Source of the DNA: an uncultured Micrococcales bacterium
GTDB taxonomy: Bacteria; Actinomycetota; Actinomycetes; S36-B12; UBA10799
Direction of reading: 5' to 3'
Assembly: GCA_937952095.1 (NCBI GenBank)
Contig: CALFYG010000070.1
Location: forward strand, 1 to 31,975
DNA: 31,975 nt
Part shown: piece by piece, positions 24,808-30,926 of the stretch
How the letters are laid out: the number at the start of each line of letters is the position of its first letter
Numbering within the stretch: position 1 is the stretch's first letter
Position numbers and translations under genes: made by a program
The notes under the pieces: model-generated
Told to the model about the DNA's origin: nothing
The model's input: only the letters and a program-made list of their open reading frames with translations
Database searches by the model: none

Positions 24808-24892
24808 CGGGGAAGGCCCCCGCAGGGGGGGATGCGGGGGCCTTCGGGCCGATTATTGGGGGGGAAAGATCGGCCAACGCCCATACGGGCGT
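24808..24892 (-). ncRNA. 6C RNA (B11-type small RNA)
   Basis: Two hairpins carry runs of C in their loops when read on minus. The first is GGCCGAT...ATCGGCC (arms 24848-24854 and about 24870-24876) with seven consecutive C in the loop. The second is GAAGGCCCCCGCA...TGCGGGGGCCTTC (24812-24824 with 24833-24845, perfect 13-bp stem), whose loop is TCCCCCCC. Two stem-loops with at least six C each define the 6C RNA family. In M. tuberculosis the 6C RNA B11 lies, from memory, in this intergenic region between the ssd and HAD genes. A small 5' hairpin, ACGCCC/GGGCGT, precedes them. The second hairpin probably doubles as the terminator. Ends are estimated from the promoter and the last stem. Confidence 0.85.
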
Positions 24893-24897
24893 ATTCA

Positions 24898-24926
24898 ACT
24901 ATCTCGCTCTTGGTCCCCGGATGCAA
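24898..24926 (-). promoter_or_regulatory. promoter of the 6C RNA
   Basis: On the minus strand TTGCAT (24921-24926) and GATAGT (24898-24903) are separated by 17 bp, a sigma70-like layout. Initiation about seven bases on, near 24891, would start the RNA at its 5' hairpin. The spacing and the fit with the RNA support the call. Confidence 0.55.
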
Positions 24927-25003
24927 GCGACTTCACACCATGTTGATGACATCTTGCATTATTGACCGCTCGGCCGATGGCGCGTGACCGATCGGACGAG
25001 GGG

Positions 25004-25022
25004 GGTGTCACCTTGTGACACC
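25004..25022. promoter_or_regulatory. perfect inverted repeat GGTGTCAC-CTT-GTGACACC before the HAD gene
   Basis: An 8+3+8 palindrome ends eight bases before the GTG start of the HAD gene. It looks like a dimeric regulator operator, or an RNA hairpin that could hide the start. No -10/-35 pair was clear on the plus strand; TTGACC at 24962 is a possible -35 but has no partner at the right spacing. Confidence 0.5.
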
Positions 25023-25030
25023 ATGGAACG

Positions 25031-25816
25031 GTGTCCGAGCGTGCTGCAGCATTCTTCGATCTCGACAAGACGATTCTGGCGAAGTCGAGTTCTCTGGCCT
25101 TCGCCAAACCCCTGTACGACGGGGGCCTGATCGGGCGGTCAGACGTGCTGAAGAGCGCCTACGCCCAGCTCGTGTATCTCACCTCGGGCGCCGATCACGA
25201 CCAGATGGAACGGATGCGTGTCTACCTGTCGGAACTGTCCAAGGGCTGGGATGTGGATCAGGTCCGAACGGTCGTCGCCGAGACCCTCGACGGGATCGTC
25301 GACCCCATCGTCTACCAGGAGGCGATCAAACTGATCGCCGAGCACCACGAGGCGGGCCGCGACGTCATCATCATCTCCTCGTCCGGTACCGAGATCGTTG
25401 AGCCGATCGGCGCCCGGCTCGGGGTGGACAAGGCCATCGGCACCCAGATGGTCATCGAAGACGGCAAGTACACCGGTGAGATCCTCTTCTACGCCTACGG
25501 TCCGGGCAAGGCCGATGCGATGCGCCAGCTCGCCGAGGATGAGGGGTACGACCTCTCCGCGTCGTATGCCTACAGCGACTCCTACACGGATCTGCCGATG
25601 CTCGAGGTGGTCGGACATCCCTTCGCGGTCAACCCCGACGAACAGTTGCGTCGGGTAGCCCGGGAAAGGGTGTGGCCTGTGCTCGAGTTCGCCAAACCCG
25701 TCTCGATGCAGCGCAGCGTGAGCAAGGAACAGAAGACCGCCGCCGGTGCGGCGGGTGCGGCGGCAGCGGTCGCCCTCGGGCTGGCCTGGTACGCGCGGTA
25801 CCGCCGGGGACGCTGA
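25031..25816 (+). CDS. HAD-superfamily hydrolase, subfamily IB (SerB-like), membrane-tailed
   Basis: 261 aa, one of two plus-strand genes. The nucleophile motif is FFDLDKTIL (Asp10, Asp12). IIISSSGTEIVEP is motif II, GPGKADAMRQLA carries the motif III lysine, and YSDSYTDLPMLEVVGHPFAVNPD is motif IV. These are HAD-IB signatures, close to phosphoserine phosphatase and to lysophospholipid phosphatases. A C-terminal hydrophobic segment (about 241-256) ends in YARYRRGR, suggesting a membrane anchor. Start at GTG 25031. Located next to ssd as Rv3661 is in mycobacteria, a position conserved for reasons unknown. Confidence 0.9.
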   Translation: MSERAAAFFDLDKTILAKSSSLAFAKPLYDGGLIGRSDVLKSAYAQLVYLTSGADHDQMERMRVYLSELSKGWDVDQVRTVVAETLDGIVDPIVYQEAIKLIAEHHEAGRDVIIISSSGTEIVEPIGARLGVDKAIGTQMVIEDGKYTGEILFYAYGPGKADAMRQLAEDEGYDLSASYAYSDSYTDLPMLEVVGHPFAVNPDEQLRRVARERVWPVLEFAKPVSMQRSVSKEQKTAAGAAGAAAAVALGLAWYARYRRGR

Positions 25817-25835
25817 CGGTCAGGTGGCCGTTCGG

Positions 25836-25948
25836 TTGCGACGTTGTTGTCGCGTCCCACGCGCGATTGCGACGTTGTTGCCGTTGTGAGGGCCCCAAAA
25901 GGCCAACAACGTCGCAATCGGGAAATCTCGACGTCAACAACGTCGCAA
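25836..25948. repeat. four-unit palindromic repeat element, copy 2 (31-bp spacing)
   Basis: TTGCGACGTTGTTG occurs exactly at 25836-25849 and 25867-25880, and its exact complement CAACAACGTCGCAA at 25904-25917 and 25935-25948. Both pairs are spaced by 31 bp. The inner arms extend to a perfect 17-bp inverted repeat (25864-25880 with 25904-25920). The element fills the gap between the convergent HAD and tmsB stop codons, where it could end both transcripts. Same architecture as 8972-9085. Confidence 0.88.
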
Positions 25949-25955
25949 TGGCGAG

Positions 25956-27194
25956 TCAGCGCTCCAGCGACAACCTCAACGGCAGCCCGGTGTCCCCGTC
26001 TGCAGCAGTGCGCGTGACCAGGACCTGGTGCAGTTGGATCTGGTTGCGCGCGAACCCCCACTGGCTGGCCGCGAGGTACAGTCGCCACACCCGCGCCTTG
26101 CGCAGGCCGACCTCGGCGACGGCCTCGTCCCAATGCGCCTCGAGGTTCTCCAGCCAGCAGGCCAGCGTCATGGCGTAGTGGATACGCAGATTCTCCTCAT
26201 GCTGGACCTCGAGGTGCTGGTTCTCCATGGCGTCGATCAGCACCCCGACGTGCACAAGCTCCCCGTCCGGGAAGATGTAGCGGTTGATGAAGCCGTTGCG
26301 CGTGTACGTCCGCTGCTTCGGGTCGGTGCGGGTGATGCAGTGGTTGAGCAACCGACCGCCGTCGACGAGCCGTGAGCGCAGGAAGTCGAAGTACGCCGGG
26401 TAGTTCGCCTTCCCGATGTGCTCAGTCAGACCGATCGATGCCACACGGTCGAAGCCGGTCTCCTCGACGGCGCGGTAGTCGCTGTGACGCAGGTCGATCT
26501 GCTTGTCGAGCCCGGCGTCATGCACCGCCCGCTGACCCCAACGCGCCTGTTGTTCGGACAGCGTGACCGCGATGACCTCGACCCCATAGTGCTTGGCCGC
26601 GTGCAACGCGAACCCGCCCCATCCACAGCCGGTGTCCAGCACCCGCATCCCCGGTTCGAGCCCCAGTTTGCGGCACACGAGGTCGAACTTCTCCTCCTGC
26701 GCCTGCTCGAGCGTGGCATCGGCGCGGGGGAACACCGCGCACGTGTACGCCATGGTCGGCCCCAGGACCCACTCGTAGAAGCGGTTGGACACGTCGTAGT
26801 GGTGGGAGATCACCTCGGCGTCCCGGCGCCGGGTGTGCTTCATCCCCTTCGTGCGGACCTCCTCGGGCGGTGGAGGTGGCTTCTGCAAGAACAGCGGCGC
26901 GAACTGCCGGGCCAATCCGGCCTTCTCGCGCCAGGAGACCTCCCGCATCGCCGCGGTGGCCAGACGGTCGAACGCCGTGTAGAGGTCGCCGGTCACATCC
27001 AGGTCGCCCGACACGTAGGCGCGCGCCAGACCCAACTGCCCGGGCGCCCCGAGCAGGGCGGCGATCACCCGGGGGGATCGCAGCTCCAGTCGCACATCGG
27101 AGCCGATCGTTCCGCCCTTGCTGCCGTCGTAGGCCACGAACTCCACACCGGCGTCCGGGCCGGCGAGCATGTCGAATGCTTCGGCGATCTTCAT
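25956..27194 (-). CDS. tmsB: SAM-dependent fatty-acyl methyltransferase (TmsB/BfaB-like, CFA synthase family)
   Basis: 412 aa. The N-terminal domain is followed by a Pro run (LQKPPPPPEE). Then come HHYDVSN (131-137) and the SAM-binding VLDTGCGWGG (185-194), with SIGLTEHIG carrying the catalytic-region Glu, all hallmarks of cyclopropane fatty acid synthases. Pairing with an FAD-linked oxidase directly upstream identifies the tuberculostearate-type pathway. In it TmsB/BfaB adds a methylene at C10 of an oleoyl phospholipid and TmsA/BfaA reduces it to the 10-methyl product. The ATG overlaps the tmsA stop by one base (TGATG), so the two proteins are made together. A longer upstream frame would run into tmsA and was not used. 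Confidence 0.86.
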   Translation of the reverse strand: MKIAEAFDMLAGPDAGVEFVAYDGSKGGTIGSDVRLELRSPRVIAALLGAPGQLGLARAYVSGDLDVTGDLYTAFDRLATAAMREVSWREKAGLARQFAPLFLQKPPPPPEEVRTKGMKHTRRRDAEVISHHYDVSNRFYEWVLGPTMAYTCAVFPRADATLEQAQEEKFDLVCRKLGLEPGMRVLDTGCGWGGFALHAAKHYGVEVIAVTLSEQQARWGQRAVHDAGLDKQIDLRHSDYRAVEETGFDRVASIGLTEHIGKANYPAYFDFLRSRLVDGGRLLNHCITRTDPKQRTYTRNGFINRYIFPDGELVHVGVLIDAMENQHLEVQHEENLRIHYAMTLACWLENLEAHWDEAVAEVGLRKARVWRLYLAASQWGFARNQIQLHQVLVTRTAADGDTGLPLRLSLER

Positions 27195-28549
27195 CAGGCC
27201 TCCTTGCAGGTCTTGTCGTACAGGTCGGGGAACCGCCCGTCGGGGTCGTACTGCTTCTTGAGCACCGAGTAGGCCTGGCCCCCGTAGATCGCGTAGAACT
27301 CTTCGCGGTCGTAGAAGGACGTCGAGTACAGGGACTTGCGGCCGTTGAGTTCGAAGACCTTGCGCTCTATCGCCCGGTTGACACGTCCGGCCTCGGGATC
27401 CTCCCCGGGGGCGAGTTCCACCCTCGACCAGAAGCCCACGTTCACGTACGTCGTCGCAGGGTCGAATTCGTACAAGGACCACCGGCGGTCGGGGTCACGC
27501 TGTCGCAGCGGGCACAGCCACACCGGCGAGATGCCCACCTCCGAATGGAAGAAGTCGAGGAACTCCGGGAGCGCCGCAACGGGCACCTCCACGTCCTGCA
27601 CCACGTTCTCCTTGGGCGGCCGACCCCGCCAGGCGTTGACCCGGCTCGACAGTTGCCAGCGGCGGTCGGCGGCGATGATCTTCCAGTAGACATCACTACG
27701 CTTGAAACGGTCCGGCCACACCCTGCGCACCCCGGGATGCCCGAGCCCGAATGCCCCCGAGCACCAGAACCAATCGGTGTCCCAGCGCCAGATGAAGTCG
27801 TGCGTGGTGAGCGTGTCCGAGCGGCGTTCCCGGATCGACCGGTAGTAGATCTGCTGACCCGTGTAGTCCGACGTCGTCCCGGAGTCGCTGTAGGCGCCCA
27901 GAGTCAGGTAGATCTCGTCCGGCGCGAAGACCGTGGCGTCCATGTAGTCGACCGTCAGCCCGTCGTACGCGCGCTCCTCGGTGACCTGCGCGATAGCCGC
28001 CGCGACCTGCGCGGCGTCGTCGAAACGGATGTGACGCAGGGCCACGTTGCGACGGACCGGTTCGAGTTCGATCTGGAGTTGCAGCGCGTACCCGAGACTG
28101 CCGTAGGAGTTCGGGAATCCGAAGAACAGATCGCTGTGATCACCTTCCGGCGTCGCATGGATCACCTCACCGCTGCCGGTGAGCACGTCCATCGCGGTCA
28201 CGGACTCGTGCGGACAGCCATTGCGGAAACTCGCCGCCTCGATGCCGAGTCCTGTGACCGCGCCGCCGAGCGTGATGGTGCGAAGTTGCGGAACACACAG
28301 CGGCACGAGTCCGTGAGGGAGTGTCGCGGCGACGAGGTCCTCGTAGGTGGTCAGACCACCGACGGTGGCACGTCGCGCGACCGGGTCGACGGCGAACACT
28401 GCGGAGAACGCCGACAGGTCGATCTCGTTGGCGGCCGCGGCGCGGGTGCGAAAGAGGTTGGAGGTGTCCTTGCGCAACCGCACCTGTCCACTGGTCGCGC
28501 GCAGCGACCGGGACGCCGCAGTCGCGGCCTGCTCGAAGCGCACGGTCAT
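27194..28549 (-). CDS. tmsA: FAD-binding oxidoreductase (TmsA/BfaA-like, 10-methylene fatty acid reductase)
   Basis: 451 aa from ATG 28547-28549. The FAD_binding_4 (PCMH-type) domain is seen in RATVGGLTTYEDLV (60-73), TLGGAVTGLGIEAASFRNG (93-111) and PNSYGSLGYALQL. The C-terminal part is rich in aromatic residues (FIWRWDTDWFWCSGAFG; YSTSFYDREEFYAIYGG), as in the DHCR24-like relatives of TmsA. Start choice: TAGATT lies at -13 to -8, fitting a leaderless mRNA. In-frame ATGs at 28567 and 28642 would add 6 or 31 residues. Immediately upstream of tmsB, completing the two-enzyme 10-methyl fatty acid pathway; no separate tmsC was seen. Confidence 0.84.
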   Translation of the reverse strand: MTVRFEQAATAASRSLRATSGQVRLRKDTSNLFRTRAAAANEIDLSAFSAVFAVDPVARRATVGGLTTYEDLVAATLPHGLVPLCVPQLRTITLGGAVTGLGIEAASFRNGCPHESVTAMDVLTGSGEVIHATPEGDHSDLFFGFPNSYGSLGYALQLQIELEPVRRNVALRHIRFDDAAQVAAAIAQVTEERAYDGLTVDYMDATVFAPDEIYLTLGAYSDSGTTSDYTGQQIYYRSIRERRSDTLTTHDFIWRWDTDWFWCSGAFGLGHPGVRRVWPDRFKRSDVYWKIIAADRRWQLSSRVNAWRGRPPKENVVQDVEVPVAALPEFLDFFHSEVGISPVWLCPLRQRDPDRRWSLYEFDPATTYVNVGFWSRVELAPGEDPEAGRVNRAIERKVFELNGRKSLYSTSFYDREEFYAIYGGQAYSVLKKQYDPDGRFPDLYDKTCKEA

Positions 28550-28556
28550 TTCACAC

Positions 28557-28562
28557 AATCTA
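28557..28562 (-). promoter_or_regulatory. -10 hexamer TAGATT near the tmsA start
   Basis: On the minus strand TAGATT-GTGTGAA-ATG puts a TANNNT element seven bases before the chosen tmsA ATG, allowing a leaderless transcript that would bypass the structured leader further upstream. No good -35 is visible. Confidence 0.4.
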
Positions 28563-28613
28563 GCCATATGGCGCGGATTGATACAGGTGCGGCGAGTTGG
28601 GCCCGGAACAGTA

Positions 28614-28707
28614 AACCGGGTCCGAGTGATCAAGCGTGCCATGTGGCCGGTCCTGCCGACCTGCCCCCAACGTGGGGTTAGCGCCGCGTGGGTACTCGGA
28701 CCCGGTT
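28614..28707 (-). promoter_or_regulatory. structured leader of tmsA with 14-bp inverted repeat
   Basis: AACCGGGTCCGAGT (28614-28627) and its exact complement (28694-28707) flank 66 bp. Inside lies a small hairpin, CCCCA-acg-TGGGG (28665-28677), just after the stop of a 15-codon reading frame whose codons overlap the first (right-hand) arm. Arm pairing and inner hairpin could act as an attenuator for tmsAB. Equally the inverted repeat could bracket a small degraded mobile element. No match to a known riboswitch was recognised. Confidence 0.45.
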
Positions 28708-28725
28708 GTCGATGGCCTGCGCCAT
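28678..28725 (-). CDS. possible 15-codon leader peptide ahead of tmsA
   Basis: ATG at 28723-28725 opens a frame for MAQAIDNRVRVPTRR ending in TAA at 28678-28680. AAAGGA five bases before the ATG is a good ribosome site, and GGTATAGA (TATAGA at 28736-28741) lies just upstream. The -10-like hexamer is so close that a start there would remove the ribosome site, so either the promoter or the ORF may be chance. Arg-rich codons near the end might sense arginine or ribosome speed; that is speculation. Confidence 0.25.
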   Translation of the reverse strand: MAQAIDNRVRVPTRR

Positions 28726-28793
28726 CTGGTTCCTTTCTATACCTGTTGTCGGCTGTTCGGCAGCCCATGTTGAAGACACGCCGAAACGTTCAC

Positions 28794-30125
28794 TCATTCG
28801 GACGGCGTGTTACCCGCGAGCCCTTCGGCGAACCCCGGGAGGTACCGCTCGAGCTCGGAACGCACCTCGACCGTGGCGCTCAATCCGCTGAGCACACCGA
28901 CGAGGCCGAGCCACACCCGATGCGTGAACAACTGCTCGGCGGGCATGTTCATCTGCAGCGCGACCGCGAAGTCGGGATTGCGTGGATCGTTGACCTTGCC
29001 GAACGTCCCACGCAGCCATTCCCGTGAGTACGCGAAGGTCGCATGACGTGCCGGCTCGGTGAACGGCGAGAGGTAGTCGGCGAGTTTGTCGACCTCCAGG
29101 CGCTTGCCGGGCCGGATGAAGCCGTCCTCGCGCAGTCGCTGCTCGACCGCTGCGGAATCCCCGGCCAGCATCCCGGCGATGAGCCGCCCGAAGGTCTCGG
29201 GCAGTCCCCCCGGGGTGTGCAGAACCGATCCGAAGTCGAGCACGCCGAGGCGGTTACCGACCATCCGGAAGTTGCCCGGGTGCGGGTCGGTGTGCAGCAG
29301 GCCGACGCGTCGTGGGCTGTCGAGGAAGAAGCGCTGGTACAGCTGTCCGGCACGGTCGCGCTGTGCCTGCCTGCCGTCGACCGCGATCTGGGCGAAGCCG
29401 GTCCCGGGCAGCCACTGCGAGATCATCACCCGCTGGGTGGCCAGCAGTGCCCGCGGCACCACCACCTCGTCGTCGTCGGCGTAGGCATCGGCGAACAGGT
29501 TCTGCGAGTGCGCTTCACGCTCGTAATCGAGCTCCTCCGACAGCCTCGTGCGCAACTCGGCCACAAGGGGCGGCATCGCCATGCCGCGGGCCACCAGCGA
29601 GGTGGCGCGCAACGCGATCGAGAGCGCCCGCACATCCGCACCCATGGCCTGCGCGATCCCCGGGTACTGGATCTTCACCGCGACCTGCGTGCCGTCGGTC
29701 AGAACCGCCTGGTGGACCTGGCCGATGGAAGCCGCTGCGACGGGGTGCGGATCGAAGTCCGCGAAACGCGCGCGCCACGCCGATCCGAGATCCTCGCGAA
29801 GCACCTCCTCGAGTTCGGTCAGCGGCAGGCCCGGGTTGCTCTCCTGCATTGCGGTCAATGCCGCACGCCAGCTGCCGTCCGGGTCCTGCGGGAACAGCGT
29901 CTCGACTGTGGACAGCAACTGCCCGGCCTTCAGCGCGCCGCCCTTGAGCTCCCCCAGGACCCGGCGGGTGTCGTCCGCGGTGGCCGCGCGCGCCGCGTTG
30001 GACAACTGCGTACGGTCACCACCACGCAGGACTCCCCATTGCACCCCGGCACTGCGCCCGAGGGCACGCACCGGCAGCAGTCCGATCGCACCGGACCGCC
30101 GCAGCGCAGAGGTTGACAGACCCAT
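28794..30125 (-). CDS. ABC1/UbiB-family (ADCK-like) atypical kinase
   Basis: 443 aa from ATG 30123-30125. Family motifs: KAGQ (66-69, the KxGQ motif), the Ala-rich AAAS loop (130-133) in PVAAASIGQVHQA, the Lys in VAVKIQYP (about 151), HTDPHPGN (Asp280, catalytic loop) and VLDFGS (Asp297, metal). ABC1 proteins are ATPase-active kinase-like enzymes tied to lipid and quinone metabolism. Actinomycetes use menaquinone, so the ubiquinone label does not apply directly. It follows the Fic-like gene by 7 nt and is likely cotranscribed. The segment downstream leads into the tmsA leader. Confidence 0.9.
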   Translation of the reverse strand: MGLSTSALRRSGAIGLLPVRALGRSAGVQWGVLRGGDRTQLSNAARAATADDTRRVLGELKGGALKAGQLLSTVETLFPQDPDGSWRAALTAMQESNPGLPLTELEEVLREDLGSAWRARFADFDPHPVAAASIGQVHQAVLTDGTQVAVKIQYPGIAQAMGADVRALSIALRATSLVARGMAMPPLVAELRTRLSEELDYEREAHSQNLFADAYADDDEVVVPRALLATQRVMISQWLPGTGFAQIAVDGRQAQRDRAGQLYQRFFLDSPRRVGLLHTDPHPGNFRMVGNRLGVLDFGSVLHTPGGLPETFGRLIAGMLAGDSAAVEQRLREDGFIRPGKRLEVDKLADYLSPFTEPARHATFAYSREWLRGTFGKVNDPRNPDFAVALQMNMPAEQLFTHRVWLGLVGVLSGLSATVEVRSELERYLPGFAEGLAGNTPSE

Positions 30126-30132
30126 CGGCGCC

Positions 30133-30903
30133 TCAGCCCACCAACTCGGAGAGCCCCTGGGTACCCTCGGCCACCGCGCCGCAGTAGAAGTCGATCCACC
30201 CGGCCACGTCACCGGCGCCGTACGCGCGAAGAGCCCTGGCGTAGCCGGACCGGCCCTTGGCGTGCAACCCGGCCTCGGGCACCGACCAGTTGTCGGGGTC
30301 CACGCCCCGGCTGCCGAGCACCAAGCGGTCCACCGCGCGGGTCACCAGACCACTGCCGTAGGTGAACGGCTGAAGAGTCATCAGTTCGGCGTGGACGAGG
30401 GCGGCCACCACCAGAGCCGGGGCGGTCGTGGGTGCGTTCAGCCGGCGGGCCAGGTCCGACAACCGCGGTGCCACCACGTCGACCGGCGGCGCATCCCCGA
30501 TGTGAAGCGGGTCCTGCGGGGCGCCCGCGCGGGGGCGTCCGACATCGTCGGGCGTGACCGGCACCGCAACGAGGGCGTGCAGTTTGGCAAGGGCCTGCAA
30601 CGGCGCGGTCTCCCAGACCGGACGCAGGGCGGGCAGTTGGGCATACATCGCGACGATGCCCGCGGCGGCCTTGCCCATCGGGGTGTCATCGGCGGCCTGC
30701 CCCGCCTCCCACACCCGCCATTCGATCTCGATGCCGTCGATCCCCGCGGAACTGGCCGCACCAGCCAGCGCCGAGCGCCGGGAGAGCTCCTCAGCGGCCG
30801 ATCGCAAGGAGCGGTCCCAGAGCATGGCGTCGAACGCGGTACGTGAGGTCTCGGCGGCGGCGGCCACCGGCGGCAGAGCCGCGACCGCGGCGAACGCATC
30901 CAC
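30133..30903 (-). CDS. degenerate Fic-fold protein
   Basis: 256 aa from GTG 30901-30903. The segment HAELMTLQPFTYGSGLVTRA (171-190) aligns with the Fic core AExxxIHPFxDGNGRxxR, but the catalytic His is Gln178 and GNGR is GSGL. LHALVAVPV and GRPRAGAPQDPLHIG resemble the flap and core helices of Fic proteins. AMP transfer by the usual mechanism is therefore unlikely; it may be an inactive or altered relative. I recall similar proteins labelled 'oxidoreductase' in actinobacteria without proof. TACCGT at -12 to -7 suggests a leaderless mRNA. It lies between pilT (23 nt away) and the ABC1 gene. Confidence 0.68.
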   Translation of the reverse strand: MDAFAAVAALPPVAAAAETSRTAFDAMLWDRSLRSAAEELSRRSALAGAASSAGIDGIEIEWRVWEAGQAADDTPMGKAAAGIVAMYAQLPALRPVWETAPLQALAKLHALVAVPVTPDDVGRPRAGAPQDPLHIGDAPPVDVVAPRLSDLARRLNAPTTAPALVVAALVHAELMTLQPFTYGSGLVTRAVDRLVLGSRGVDPDNWSVPEAGLHAKGRSGYARALRAYGAGDVAGWIDFYCGAVAEGTQGLSELVG

Positions 30904-30909
30904 CCTTCG

Positions 30910-30915
30910 ACGGTA
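30910..30915 (-). promoter_or_regulatory. -10 hexamer TACCGT before the Fic-like gene
   Basis: Minus strand TACCGT-CGAAGG-GTG places a TANNNT element six bases before the start codon, the third exact case of this spacing in the window. CGAAGG directly abuts the start, too close to work as a Shine-Dalgarno. Confidence 0.45.
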
Positions 30916-30926
30916 ACGCGGCCGGG

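Noticed and set aside
25817..25955. Ms1/MTS2823-type RNA downstream of the HAD gene, as in mycobacteria
   Set aside because: The gap is only 139 bp and is filled by the palindromic repeat; too short for the roughly 300-nt RNA and no matching structure seen.
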